Shown piece after piece: positions 33,896 through 42,741 of a stretch of 45,589 nucleotides of DNA (the first letter of the stretch is position 1; each line of letters opens with the position of its first letter). The position numbers were made by a program, and so were the translations under genes. Source of the DNA: an uncultured Phycisphaerae bacterium (lineage in GTDB: Bacteria > Planctomycetota > Phycisphaerae > UBA1845 > PWPN01); NCBI GenBank assembly GCA_938005315.1, contig CALLOB010000002.1, positions 1-45,589 of the forward strand. The letters are read 5' to 3'. The notes under the pieces are model-generated. The model was not told the DNA's origin, ran no database searches, and saw only the letters and a list, made by a program, of their open reading frames with translations.

Positions 33896-33923
33896 TTGAC
33901 CCGACTGCCCGGGTCGATAGGAT
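33896..33923 (+). promoter_or_regulatory. Sigma-70-type promoter of the TPR protein gene
   Basis: TTGACC (33896-33901) and TAGGAT (33918-33923) are 16 bases apart, about 95 bases before the start of the TPR gene. The best-looking promoter on the plus strand in the gap between def and this gene. Confidence 0.45.
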
Positions 33924-34017
33924 CTGGTAAGAGCCGACACCGTCGTCGGAACGCCCCGAGGTGCTCCCCGGCGACCGGCCGAAGCGGGCGGGCCGCCCGC
34001 CATTGTGGCGACATCCG

Positions 34018-35469
34018 ATGTTCAGGAAGTCCAATAAGCCGTCGGGCGAGGCCGGCATCCCGGTGTTCAGCCCGCAGGCGATCGAGAACGCGCGGCGCTG
34101 CTTCCAGCGGGGCCAGGAGCTGGCCCAGCGCAAGGATTACGATTACGCCATCCAGATGTATCTCAACGGGCTGGCGCACTGGCCCGAGGCCGTCGAGGAG
34201 GGGCACAAGCCCTGCCGGGCGGCGGCCCTGTTTCGCGGAAAGCAGAAGATCTCGTTCACCGAACAGATGAGGTTCAAGACCGCCGGCGGCGACCCGGTCA
34301 AGGCCATGCTGGCCGCCGAGAGCCTGCTGGCCAGGGACCCGCACAACATCGCCTACATGGAGGCCATGCTCCGGGCCGCCGTCAAGGGCCGCCTGTATGC
34401 CACCGCCATGTGGATCGGCGAAATCCTGGCCGACGCCGCCGACCACGAGGCCAAGCCGAATCCGGCGCGCTATCGTCTGTTGCGCGAAGCCTACGAGGAG
34501 ATCGGCGATCGCTGCGAGGAGACCGACCTGACGCTGTCCATCGCCGCGACCGAGCGGGCGGTGGCGGCCCTCGGCCGCCTCAAGGCCCTGTACCCGACCG
34601 ACATGGCCGTCTCCACGGATCACCGCGACGTGGCCGGCAAACTCACCATCCGCAAGGGCCGATTCCAGACCGCCAGCTCGTTCGTGGACTCGGTGGACGA
34701 TGCCCAGTCGCAGCGCGACCTCCACGATCGCGACCGGGTGATCCAGGCCGAGGAGCGGCTGGACGAGCTCATCGCCAAGGCCCGCCGCGACTACGAGGCC
34801 GAGCCCGACAGCATGCACGCGGTCAACGCCCTGGTGGACCTGCTCTGCCGCCGCGAGCGTTCCGACGAGGAAACCCAGGCGATCGGCATCCTCCTGAAAG
34901 CCTACGAAAAGTCGAAGAACTACCGTTACAAGATGCGGGCCGATGACATCCGCATCCGACAGCACAACCGCGCGGTGCGGGCGGCCGAGGAGTCCGGAGA
35001 CCGCCAGGCGATTCTCAAGGCCCGGACCGAACGCCTGCGCTTCGAGCTGGCGGTCTACAGGGAGCGGGTCCGCGAGTATCCCACCGACCTGCGGATGCGG
35101 CACCAGTACGGAATCAGGCTGTTCAAGGCCGGTCGTTACGACGAAGCCATTCCGGTGCTGCAGGAGGCCCGCGCCGACCCCAAGAACCGCTTCGACTGCA
35201 GCCTGTACGTCGGGCGATGCTTCCATGAGAAGGGTTATCATTCGCAGGCCATCGACACCTTCCGGGACGCGGTGGCCAATTACGAGATCCCCGACGACAA
35301 GCTGGGCAAGGAACTGCACTACTGGCTGGGGCGGGCCTGCGAGGCCGACGGCCGGATCGAGGACGCCTTGAAAGTCTACGGGCAGCTCATACAATGGGAT
35401 TACAACTACCGCAACGGAGATGTCCGCAAGCGGATCGACGACCTCAAGAGCCGCCAGAAGGCCGGCTGA
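34018..35469 (+). CDS. TPR-repeat protein
   Basis: 483 residues from the ATG at 34018, helical and without a signal peptide or membrane helix. Tetratricopeptide-type helix pairs are visible at ENARRCFQRGQELAQRKDYDYAIQMYLNGLAHWPE, DPHNIAYMEAMLRAAVKGRLYATAMWIGEIL, and most clearly near the end: YGIRLFKAGRYDEAIPVLQEARADPKN, FHEKGYHSQAIDTFRDAV and YWLGRACEADGRIEDALKVYGQLIQ. TPRs hold protein partners. The role is unknown. It lies upstream of rpsT, with a hairpin between them. Confidence 0.8.
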   Translation: MFRKSNKPSGEAGIPVFSPQAIENARRCFQRGQELAQRKDYDYAIQMYLNGLAHWPEAVEEGHKPCRAAALFRGKQKISFTEQMRFKTAGGDPVKAMLAAESLLARDPHNIAYMEAMLRAAVKGRLYATAMWIGEILADAADHEAKPNPARYRLLREAYEEIGDRCEETDLTLSIAATERAVAALGRLKALYPTDMAVSTDHRDVAGKLTIRKGRFQTASSFVDSVDDAQSQRDLHDRDRVIQAEERLDELIAKARRDYEAEPDSMHAVNALVDLLCRRERSDEETQAIGILLKAYEKSKNYRYKMRADDIRIRQHNRAVRAAEESGDRQAILKARTERLRFELAVYRERVREYPTDLRMRHQYGIRLFKAGRYDEAIPVLQEARADPKNRFDCSLYVGRCFHEKGYHSQAIDTFRDAVANYEIPDDKLGKELHYWLGRACEADGRIEDALKVYGQLIQWDYNYRNGDVRKRIDDLKSRQKAG

Positions 35470-35482
35470 GGACGGGTCGTCC

Positions 35483-35500
35483 GGCCCCAGGAAGAGGGCC
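35483..35500 (+). terminator. Hairpin between the TPR gene and rpsT, possible weak terminator or leader structure
   Basis: GGCCC (35483-35487), an eight-base loop, GGGCC (35496-35500), followed by a T-rich run (CTAAGTTATTCTATTTC). It could end the TPR transcript or form an rpsT leader. Confidence 0.4.
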
Positions 35501-35517
35501 CTAAGTTATTCTATTTC

Positions 35518-35523
35518 AGGAGG
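35518..35523 (+). promoter_or_regulatory. Strong ribosome-binding site of rpsT
   Basis: AGGAGG six bases before a GTG start. It decides the GTG at 35530 as start, in agreement with the S20 N-terminus. Confidence 0.85.
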
Positions 35524-35529
35524 TTACGC

Positions 35530-35802
35530 GTGGCCCACTCCCTGTCCGCCAAGAAGCGGATCCGCCAGAACGCCAAACACCGGGCGCGCAACCGGGCGCG
35601 CAAAGGGGCCATCAAGGCCGAGCTTCGGGCTTTCAACCAGGTGCTCGCCAGCGGCGACAAGACCAAGGCGGCCGAGGCCTTGAAGTCGGCGATTAAGAAG
35701 GTCGACCAGATAGCCGCCAAGGGGACGATTCACAAGAACACCGCTGCCCGCCGCAAGTCCCTCCTGCAGCGCCGCTACAACGCCCTGGCCGCCAGGAGCT
35801 GA
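35530..35802 (+). CDS. rpsT: 30S ribosomal protein S20
   Basis: 90-residue primary 16S rRNA-binding protein of the small subunit. It begins MAHSLSAKKRIRQNAKHRARNRARKGAIKAELRAF and includes KTIHKN-like KGTIHKNTAARRKSLLQRRYNAL, matching S20 along its whole length. It is encoded alone, as usual. The start codon is GTG, which is less common for this gene; in other bacteria S20 autoregulates at a weak start, and that may apply here (inference). Confidence 0.97.
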   Translation: MAHSLSAKKRIRQNAKHRARNRARKGAIKAELRAFNQVLASGDKTKAAEALKSAIKKVDQIAAKGTIHKNTAARRKSLLQRRYNALAARS

Positions 35803-35867
35803 CGCCGCGCCGCACCTCCCCGGGTACCGCGCCCCGCCGGCGGCGTTCCCTCCTGAGGTTTGCGGCC

Positions 35868-36434
35868 ATGAGCACGCCGCCCGAGCCGACCCCCTATGTG
35901 AGCCGCGCCGGCGGCAAGCTGGCTGCGGCCTTGGACGCTTTCAATATCGATCCGCAAGGCCTGATCTGCGCGGACCTGGGCAGCAACGTCGGCGGTTTCG
36001 TGGACTGCCTGCTGCGTCGCGGGGCGGCCCGGGTGTACGCGGTGGACACTGGTTACGGCGTGCTGGCCTACAACCTCAGGCGCGATCCGCGCGTGGTGGT
36101 CATGGAGCGGACCAACGCCATGCACGTCGTGCTGCCTGAGCCGGCGGACCTGGTGACCATCGACGTCGGCTGGACCCGACAACGTCACATTCTGCCGCCG
36201 GCGGCCGGCCTGCTGAGCGCCGCCGGGCGGATCATCTCGCTGATCAAGCCCCACTACGAGTGCGATCGCCGGCTGCTCCGCCGCGGCGTGCTGGATCCGC
36301 AGGCGGCCCGGCGGACGATGGAGGCCGTGCGGACCGAGATCGCCGGGCTGGGGTTGAAGGTGAGCCGGACGATCGAAAGCCCGCTGCCCGGGGCCCGTGG
36401 CAACCTGGAGTTCCTGATGCTGGTCACACCCTGA
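35868..36434 (+). CDS. tlyA: TlyA-like rRNA 2'-O-methyltransferase domain protein, lacking the S4 domain
   Basis: 188 residues of FtsJ/RrmJ-type SAM methyltransferase. YVSRAGGKLAAALDAFNIDPQGLICADLGSNVGGFVDCLLRRGAARVYAVDTGYGVLAYNLRRDPRVVVMERTNA is close to TlyA, with the SAM site in DLGSNVGGF and a Lys in SLIKPHYE of the catalytic tetrad type. Full-length TlyA (~270 residues) begins with an RNA-binding S4 domain of about 60 residues, which is absent; YVSRAGGKL is the start here. The target rRNA site is therefore uncertain. GAGG lies upstream of the ATG at 35868. Confidence 0.8.
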   Translation: MSTPPEPTPYVSRAGGKLAAALDAFNIDPQGLICADLGSNVGGFVDCLLRRGAARVYAVDTGYGVLAYNLRRDPRVVVMERTNAMHVVLPEPADLVTIDVGWTRQRHILPPAAGLLSAAGRIISLIKPHYECDRRLLRRGVLDPQAARRTMEAVRTEIAGLGLKVSRTIESPLPGARGNLEFLMLVTP

Positions 36435-36459
36435 GCCGGCCGGGGGTCGGTCGGCCCGT

Positions 36460-39400
36460 TCAGGGGGCCTTGAAGTAGCGCGCCTGCGGGTGGTGGGCGA
36501 TGATCGCCGAGGTGCTCTGCTCGGGTTCGAGCTGAAACTCCTCGGTGAGGGTCACGCCGATGCGCTCGGGCCGCAGCAGAGGCCAGAGCAGACGCTGGTC
36601 TTCGAGGTTCGGGCAGGCCGGATAGCCGAAGCTGTAGCGGCTGCCCTGGTAGCCCTGCTTGAACAGGTCGCGGATGTCGCGGGCGTCGCGTCCGGCGATG
36701 CCCAGTTCCATGCGCACCTGCTTGTGGATGTACTCGGCCAGGGCCTCGGCGGTCTCGACCCCCAGCCCGTGCAGATGGAGGTAGTCGCGGTAGCGGTTGG
36801 CGGCCAGCCACTCGTGGGCGGTCTGGCTGACCCGGCGCCCCGCGGTGACGATCGAGAAGGCCACCACGTCCGGCTCGCCGGCCTCCGCCGGCCGCCAGAA
36901 GTCCGCCAGGCACCAGTAAGGTGCGCGTCGCTGTCGCGGAAAAGTGAACCGGACCAGTTCGCGCTCGTGGTCGTAGGGGTCCAGGACCACCAGGTCGTTG
37001 CCCTCGCTGCGGCACGGCCAGTAGCCGTAGATTGCCTGAGGCGTGATGATGCCCTCAGCCTGGCACTGGGCGGCCAGAGCCCGGAAGATCGGCCGGACTT
37101 CCGCATCGAGATAGCGATCGAACTCCTCGGCCGATCGCCCGCGCTTGCGGTACTGCCACTGCACCTGGAAGAGCATGGTTTCGTTGATGTAGGGCAGCAC
37201 CGCCGGCAGCGGGATGTGCTCCAGGACGCGGGCTCCCCAGAACGGCGGGCTGGGCACGGGGGCGTCGCGGGCGATATCGCTGAGCGCCTCGACCGTCTCC
37301 TGAGGCTTGTCCGGGACGGCCGCGACCGGCCGGGGCTGCGGGGCCGGGGCCGGCTCGACGCCCTGGACGATCCGCTCCATCAGGCTCAGCCCGTCGAAGG
37401 CGTCCCTGGCGTAGTAGAGTGGTCCCTTGTAGATCGCGCGCAGGTCCTGCTCGACGTATCGGCGGGTCAGGGCCGCGCCCCCGAGGATCACCGGGGGGCT
37501 GAGTCCGCGCTCGTTGAGCACCAGCAGGTCGTCGCGCATCACCAGCGTGCTCTTGACCAGCAGGCCGGACAGTCCGATGGCGTCGGCCTTCTTCTCGAGC
37601 CAGGCGTCGATGATCGCGTTGATCGGCTGCTTGATGCCCAGGTTGTAGACCGTGTAGCCGTTGTTGGTCAGCAGGATGTCCACCAGGTTCTTGCCGATGT
37701 CGTGCACGTCGCCCTTGACCGTGGCCAGCACGATGGAGCCCTTGCCGCCGCCGGCGGTCTTCTCCATGTGCGGTTCGAGGTGGGCCACGCAGGCCTTCAT
37801 CGTCTCGGCCGACTGGAGTACGAACGGCAGCTGCATCTCGCCGGAGGCGAACAGGTCGCCGACCACCTTCATCCCCGGCAGCAGCAGGTCGTTGATGATC
37901 TCCAGCGGGCGGTAACGCTGCAGGGCCTCGTCCAGGTCGGCGGCCAGGTCGGTGCGATCGCCGTCGATGATCCGCCGCTTGAGTCGCTCCTCCAGCGACG
38001 CCGGGCGGGCGGCGGCCGCTTCCGGGCGCGCGGACGCATCCGACAGCCGGTCCAGCAGCGCCGCCAGCGGATCGCCGCCGTCGCGCTCGTCGAAGATCAG
38101 CCGCCGGGCCAGTTCGCGGAGCTCCTCTTCGATCTGGAACAGCGGCCGGATGCCCGCGGCGTGCACGATGGCCGCGTCCAGCCCGGCCTCGCGGGCATAG
38201 TGCAGAAAGACGCTGTTGAGCACGTGCCGCACGGCGGGCTTGACGCCGAAGCTGATGTTGCTGACCCCCAGCAGCACGTGGCACTCGGGCAGCTCGGCCT
38301 TGATCCGCCGGATGGCCTCGAGCGTCTCGAGCCCCAGGCGGCGGTCATCCTCGTTGCCCGTGCAGATGGTGAACGTCAGGGGGTCGAAGAGGATGTCCGT
38401 GGGCTTCATCCCGTACCGCTCGACCGCCAGGCGATAGATCCGCCGGGCGATGGCGACCTTGCGGTCGGCGGTCTTGGCCATGCCCTCCTCGTCGATGGTC
38501 AGGGCCACGACGGCGGCGCCGTATTTGCGGCACAGCGGCAGCACTTCGGCGCAGCGCTTCTCGCCGTCCTCCAGGTTGACGCTGTTGACCACGCACTTGC
38601 CGCCGGCCAGCTTCAGCGCCGCCTCGATCACGGGGGGCTCCGTCGAGTCGATCATCAGCGGCACGGGTACCTCGGTCGCGTAGCGGCCGATCAGGCGGCT
38701 CATGTCCGCCAGCTCGTCCCGCCCCACATAGGCGGTGCAGACGTCGATCATGTGGCTGCCGCCGCGGACCTGCTCGCGGGCCATCTGCACCATGCCGTCG
38801 AGGTCCTCGGCGGCCAGCAGCTCGCGGAACTTCTTCGAGCCGTTGGCGTTGGTCCGCTCGCCGATGATCAGGAAGCTATTGTCCTGGCGGATGGGAACCG
38901 ACTGATACAGGCTCGAGACGCTCGGTTCGGGGCGGACGTCCCGCATCCGCGGGCGCCGGCCGCGGACCGCCTCGACGACCGCGGCCAGATGCGCCGGGGT
39001 CGTCCCGCAGCAGCCGCCGACGATGCTCACGCCGTCCTGCTCCACGAACTCCAGCAGCCAGCGGGCCAGTTCGGCCGGCGTCAGCGGATAACGGGTGCGG
39101 CCCTCGACCAGCTGCGGCAGCCCGGCGTTGGGGACCACGCTGATCGGGCGGGTACTGTTGCCGCCCAGATAACGGACGTGTTCGCTCATCTCCTGCGGGC
39201 CGGTGGCGCAGTTCAGGCCGATCGCCTCGATCTGCGGGTAGGCGTCCAGGGCGGTCAGGGCCGCGGCCATGTCCGTGCCTACCAGCATCGTGCCGGTGGT
39301 CTCCATCGTGACCTGCACGATGATCGGCACCCGCCGCCCGGCCTCTGCGAAGGCGATCTCGGCGCCGGCGATCGCCGCCTTGCACTGCAGGATGTCCTGG

Positions 39401-39882
39401 CAGGTCTCGATCATCAGGACGTCGATGCCGCCGTCCAGAAGGCCGCGAACCTGCTCGGCGTAGCTGTCCTCCAGCACGTCGAAGGTGGTCTGTCGCAGGG
39501 AGACCAGCCGGGTGCCCGGTCCCACCGAGCCGATCACGAAACGCGGCCGGTCCGGGGTGCTGAACGTCGCGCAGACCTCCCGGGCCAGCGTGGCCGCCAC
39601 CCGGTTGAGCTCCCGGACCCGGTCCTGCAGACCGAACTCGGCCAGCACCACCTTGTTGGCCCCGAAGGTGTTGGTCTCCACCGCGTCGCAGCCGACCCGC
39701 AGAAAGCTGGCGTGGATCTCCCGGATCACGTCCGGGCGGGTCAGGCACAGGATCTCGGTGCAGTTCTCCAGACCTCGGTAGTCCGACAAGGGCAGGTCGA
39801 AACTATGCACGCTGGTGCCCATGGCACCGTCGAGTACCAGAACCCGTTCGCGTATCAGCTCTGAGAAAGTCGCGCTGCTCAC
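36460..39882 (-). CDS. metH: Methionine synthase, cobalamin-dependent
   Basis: 1140 residues carrying all four MetH modules: homocysteine/zinc domain (VLDGAMGTSVHSF, GLNCATGP, GGCCGTTPAHL), pterin-binding domain (IIGERTNANGSKKF, GGSHMIDVCTAYVGRDE), B12-binding domain with DVHDIG (His 727 ligates cobalt) and SGLLVKST, and the AdoMet reactivation domain (YGYWPCRSEGNDL, GSRYSFGYPACPNLEDQ). It transfers methyl from methyltetrahydrofolate to homocysteine. GTG at 39882 is preferred: the TTG at 39966 would lie within the likely -35 box. The C-terminal reactivation domain has the shorter YGYWPC form. No cobalamin riboswitch was found upstream. Confidence 0.95.
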   Translation of the reverse strand: MSSATFSELIRERVLVLDGAMGTSVHSFDLPLSDYRGLENCTEILCLTRPDVIREIHASFLRVGCDAVETNTFGANKVVLAEFGLQDRVRELNRVAATLAREVCATFSTPDRPRFVIGSVGPGTRLVSLRQTTFDVLEDSYAEQVRGLLDGGIDVLMIETCQDILQCKAAIAGAEIAFAEAGRRVPIIVQVTMETTGTMLVGTDMAAALTALDAYPQIEAIGLNCATGPQEMSEHVRYLGGNSTRPISVVPNAGLPQLVEGRTRYPLTPAELARWLLEFVEQDGVSIVGGCCGTTPAHLAAVVEAVRGRRPRMRDVRPEPSVSSLYQSVPIRQDNSFLIIGERTNANGSKKFRELLAAEDLDGMVQMAREQVRGGSHMIDVCTAYVGRDELADMSRLIGRYATEVPVPLMIDSTEPPVIEAALKLAGGKCVVNSVNLEDGEKRCAEVLPLCRKYGAAVVALTIDEEGMAKTADRKVAIARRIYRLAVERYGMKPTDILFDPLTFTICTGNEDDRRLGLETLEAIRRIKAELPECHVLLGVSNISFGVKPAVRHVLNSVFLHYAREAGLDAAIVHAAGIRPLFQIEEELRELARRLIFDERDGGDPLAALLDRLSDASARPEAAAARPASLEERLKRRIIDGDRTDLAADLDEALQRYRPLEIINDLLLPGMKVVGDLFASGEMQLPFVLQSAETMKACVAHLEPHMEKTAGGGKGSIVLATVKGDVHDIGKNLVDILLTNNGYTVYNLGIKQPINAIIDAWLEKKADAIGLSGLLVKSTLVMRDDLLVLNERGLSPPVILGGAALTRRYVEQDLRAIYKGPLYYARDAFDGLSLMERIVQGVEPAPAPQPRPVAAVPDKPQETVEALSDIARDAPVPSPPFWGARVLEHIPLPAVLPYINETMLFQVQWQYRKRGRSAEEFDRYLDAEVRPIFRALAAQCQAEGIITPQAIYGYWPCRSEGNDLVVLDPYDHERELVRFTFPRQRRAPYWCLADFWRPAEAGEPDVVAFSIVTAGRRVSQTAHEWLAANRYRDYLHLHGLGVETAEALAEYIHKQVRMELGIAGRDARDIRDLFKQGYQGSRYSFGYPACPNLEDQRLLWPLLRPERIGVTLTEEFQLEPEQSTSAIIAHHPQARYFKAP

Positions 39883-39936
39883 CTTGCCCTGCGGTTCTCC
39901 GGCCCGAATCGCGTTCGCCGGCGTGCAAACCTCATG

Positions 39937-39966
39937 ATGGTAGCCGAGCCCGGTCCCGCCCGCCAA
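39937..39966 (-). promoter_or_regulatory. Possible promoter of metH
   Basis: On the minus strand TTGGCG (39961-39966) and TACCAT (39937-39942) are 18 bases apart, with the -10 about 55 bases upstream of the metH start. Confidence 0.35.
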
Positions 39967-40182
39967 CGCAACTGCAGAATTCCATAGTGCTTACAATCCG
40001 GGAATCCGCCCCCCATTCGAACGGGACCGCCCGCGCCCAGCACCCTCGACCCCCAGACCGTGAAGCGCTCCGGCATGCAGGGTCGGCAGCCCGGCCGACT
40101 CACCCATTTCAGGATCGCGGGATTCGGGACGGCGGGCCGCACGTAAAGCCTTGACTGGCCAAAGCTTGAAGATTCGCCGGCC

Positions 40183-40992
40183 TCAGCCGCCGCCAACCGC
40201 CTCCAGCTGGGCGCGGGATCGTTGCAGGTGCTCGGCGCACTTGGCGACGATCGTTTCGGCGTCGATGGGCTTGGTGATGACATCGTCGAAGCCGGCCGAT
40301 TCGGCCTCCAGGCGGAAGGAATCCCCGCTGTGGGCGGTCGTCGCGATGATCGGCACCTCGATCCCACGCTCCCGCAGGATCCGGGCGGCCTCCAGACCGT
40401 TCATCCGCGGCATTTCGATGTCCATGAGCACCAGGTCGAAGGGGTGCTCGCTGGCCACCTCCACCGCCTGGACCCCGTCCTCGACCACCACCACCTCCGC
40501 CCCGGCCACGTGCAGAAAACGGCTGATCAGCCGGTGCACCATGGTCGAGTCCTCCGCCAGGAGGATGTTGGCCGACAAGAGCTTGCGCGTCCCCGACGAT
40601 TCGGTCCGGTCGCGGTGCAAGCCAACGCCGAAGGCTGTGAGAAACTCGGCCACGGCTGTGGCCAGATTGCTTTCCTTGCGGATGATCGCGTCGGGCTTGA
40701 AGTAGAGCTGCTCACGGGCCCGGGCTTCGTTGGCGGTTAGAAGGGCGATCGGAATCGCCCGGTGGTGCATGCAGGCACGCAGGGCGGCGATCAGGGAGCC
40801 CCCGCACAGGCCGGGCAGTTCCATGGCGGTGATGATGGCCGTGGGCTTGCTCTTGCCGATCAGACTCAGGGCCTTGCCTACCTCAGGCACGATCCGGACT
40901 TGTGCGCCAAGCCGGATGCAGGCCTGCGAAGCCGCCTGTCGGAGCAGCCGGGAGGGTTCCAGAATCATCACGACCTGATTCGAAGCGGACAT
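40183..40992 (-). CDS. Two-receiver response regulator, first receiver degenerate
   Basis: 269 residues from the ATG at 40992 (AGGAGAA upstream). The first domain (about 5-125) has a receiver fold but no phospho-Asp: the aligned position is Ala 56 (TAMELPG), although Lys 106 remains. The second (about 141-260) is complete, with E147/D148 (LLAEDST), phospho-Asp 191 (VLMDIEMPRMNG), T218/T219 and K241 (TKPID). No output domain is present, so it probably acts by protein contact, as in chemotaxis or phosphorelay. The neighbour across a 1 kb gap is cheW. Confidence 0.85.
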   Translation of the reverse strand: MSASNQVVMILEPSRLLRQAASQACIRLGAQVRIVPEVGKALSLIGKSKPTAIITAMELPGLCGGSLIAALRACMHHRAIPIALLTANEARAREQLYFKPDAIIRKESNLATAVAEFLTAFGVGLHRDRTESSGTRKLLSANILLAEDSTMVHRLISRFLHVAGAEVVVVEDGVQAVEVASEHPFDLVLMDIEMPRMNGLEAARILRERGIEVPIIATTAHSGDSFRLEAESAGFDDVITKPIDAETIVAKCAEHLQRSRAQLEAVGGG

Positions 40993-41249
40993 GAGCCGTT
41001 CTCCTGTAGGACCGGGTCGGGCGCTCAGGCCCGTTTCCGCGGCCCCTGTGGCCGGGCCGGAATGCGGGGCGGGTCGCTTTGGGGGCGGCCGGCTGCCCGC
41101 CGGACCGAGGGGCGCCCTCAGGGCCAAGGCCGCCTGGGCAATGGCCTGTCCCTGTATCGGGTCTTAAGGGCCGGCGAACCACTTCTCAGATCAGGTTCCC
41201 GGCGGCTTACGGATCGACATCCCGGCCTGCCGATGGACTGCCCGAAGCC

Positions 41250-41300
41250 TTGCGATACGAAAGAGCATTCACACTAAGATTATAAAAGGAAATAGCTTAC
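41250..41300. promoter_or_regulatory. AT-rich island, possible divergent promoter region
   Basis: A sharply AT-rich run (ACACTAAGATTATAAAAGGA) in GC-rich DNA. The minus strand has a perfect TATAAT (41279-41284), without a good -35; on the plus strand TTGCGA (41250-41255) and TAAGAT (41275-41280) are 19 bases apart. It is suited to drive the receiver gene leftward and possibly cheW rightward. Confidence 0.4.
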
Positions 41301-41403
41301 GATCGCAGCGACCCGTCCTGAAGATCCCTCAAGGAGCTTGTTTGCGGACTTTGGGCCACGGTGATCGGCCGTCCGCGATGGCCCGCAAGAGGGTCTGGGG
41401 GGC

Positions 41404-41432
41404 TTGACTGGCCCGTGTCGAACCGCTAGCGT
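41404..41432 (+). promoter_or_regulatory. Sigma-70-type promoter upstream of cheW
   Basis: TTGACT (41404-41409) and TAGCGT (41427-41432) have exactly 17 bases between them. It lies about 580 bases before cheW, implying a long leader if used. Confidence 0.4.
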
Positions 41433-42014
41433 CTGACAAATTGGCGCGGCTACTAACCGCCGTCAGGCGGGCCGTAGCGTGTGGATGGGGCCGTGGACGT
41501 CGCGGCCATCGGCAGTCGGGTCGGGAGGTTGAAGCCGTCGCAGCGGTCGACGTGGGGTTCAGCGGGTCGGACCTGCCGGGCAAGGCAAAGGCTGGTCCCG
41601 TCGGACCGGTCGCTCCTGCGGTCACATCCAGCCCGGCCGTTCCATCGGCCCGGCTCGCTCCCCCGGCCCAGGCATGTCCAGCGACTTCAATCCAATCGGG
41701 GAGGTTTTTTCCGCGCGTCAGAGGTTACCGGTCGCCGCCGGGCGGTCCGGTGAGCGGGGAGCGGATTGCCCTGCGGGGTCGTCTGAGCTCCGACCAAGTT
41801 CGGCGGTTCCTCAAGCTTGCGGGGCGGGTCATGGCGGCCGTTCGCCTGCCGGCTGGTTCGACCTTCCAGTCGGGTCCGGGGCGAGGGTTTCCGGACGTCC
41901 GTCGGGCGGGCCGGACGGTTTTCGAGGCCGGGCAACGTTCAAGCCGGAGTCCGGGCTGGTCGATTCTGCAACAGACGTGACCTGAACCCGCAAGTCCCAG
42001 AGAGGTGAATCGAC

Positions 42015-42551
42015 ATGACCACCAGCGTGTTGGAAGCCCCCGGCCTGGCCGGAGGCCTCGCCTGCGACAAGGGCGGCAAGTATCTGACGTTCAAGCTCGC
42101 CGAGGAGGAGTACGGGGTCGAGATCCTGAAGGTCCGCGAGATCATCGGTCTGCTGGCGATCACCGCGGTGCCGTGCATGCCGGTCTGCATGAAGGGGGTG
42201 ATCAACCTTCGGGGGAAGGTCATCCCGGTGATCGATCTGCGTCTGAAGTTCGGGCTTCCGGAAGCCGAGCACACCGACCAGACGTGCATCATCGTGGTGG
42301 ACGTCGGCAAGGAGATCGGGATCATCGTGGACACGGTTTCCGAGGTGCTGGACATCGCCGGCGAGGAGATCGAGCCGCCGCCGTCGATGAGCGCGGACGT
42401 GGACACCTCGTTCATCCTGGGCATGGGCAAGGTGGGCGAGGAGGTCAAGATCCTGCTGGACATCGACAAGGTGCTCAGCAGCGACGACATCGTTTCGGTC
42501 TCGGCGGCCGCGGCCGCGACTGCGAGCCGGGCCGGCGACGCATCCGCCTGA
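42015..42551 (+). CDS. cheW: CheW-type chemotaxis adaptor
   Basis: 178 residues with one CheW domain: KYLTFKLAEEEYGVEILKVREIIGLLAITAVPCMPVCMKGVINLRGKVIPVIDLRLKFGL, then TCIIVVDVGKEIGIIVDTVSEVLDI and LLDIDKVL. CheW couples receptors to the kinase CheA. The N-terminal ~17 residues and the Ala/Ser-rich tail are additions. GAGAGGTG lies nine bases before the ATG. No cheA, receptor or methyltransferase is in the window, but the two-receiver protein is the divergent neighbour, which suggests a chemotaxis-like or alternative-output pathway. Confidence 0.95.
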   Translation: MTTSVLEAPGLAGGLACDKGGKYLTFKLAEEEYGVEILKVREIIGLLAITAVPCMPVCMKGVINLRGKVIPVIDLRLKFGLPEAEHTDQTCIIVVDVGKEIGIIVDTVSEVLDIAGEEIEPPPSMSADVDTSFILGMGKVGEEVKILLDIDKVLSSDDIVSVSAAAAATASRAGDASA

Positions 42552-42741
42552 GGGCCGGATCTCCTCACTTCCTTCATTGCCGGACGAACGGCACGGACGC
42601 CGACCGGGATGGCCCGGCGGCGTTCGTTCTTCATTTCAGGCCGGCGCGGCAGCGTGGTGTTTGCCGTTGCCCGGGCCTCCGCCAATAATGACCTGACAGG
42701 CGGTGCGGTCGGGTGCGGCGCGGGCGTCGGGCGAAGCGGGT

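Larger units (their letters stand above)
40993..42014. other. Gene-free stretch of about 1 kb between the receiver gene and cheW
   Basis: Frames here are Arg/Pro/Gly/Ala-rich without family features and overlap on both strands, so no gene is called. The stretch holds the AT-rich island (41250-41300) and a good plus-strand promoter (41404-41432). It may contain a long leader or a regulatory RNA for cheW, but I cannot name one. Confidence 0.55.

Noticed and set aside
36490..39864. Long plus-strand open frame of over 1100 residues
   Set aside because: It is the antisense of metH; composition is unlike a protein and it has no family features. Similar antisense frames overlie pyrG, the MFS gene, ilvE and others and were left out.
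40005..40028. tRNA-like T-arm (GTTCGAAT on the minus strand)
   Set aside because: The flanking stem does not pair well and no anticodon or D-arm structure is visible.
39883..40182. Cobalamin, SAM or SAH riboswitch upstream of metH
   Set aside because: I looked for the conserved core motifs of these riboswitches and found none that fit; only GC-rich stems.
41441..41980. Open frame of 179 residues in the gap before cheW
   Set aside because: Arg/Pro/Gly/Ala-rich, overlapping other frames, no visible domain or good ribosome-binding site.
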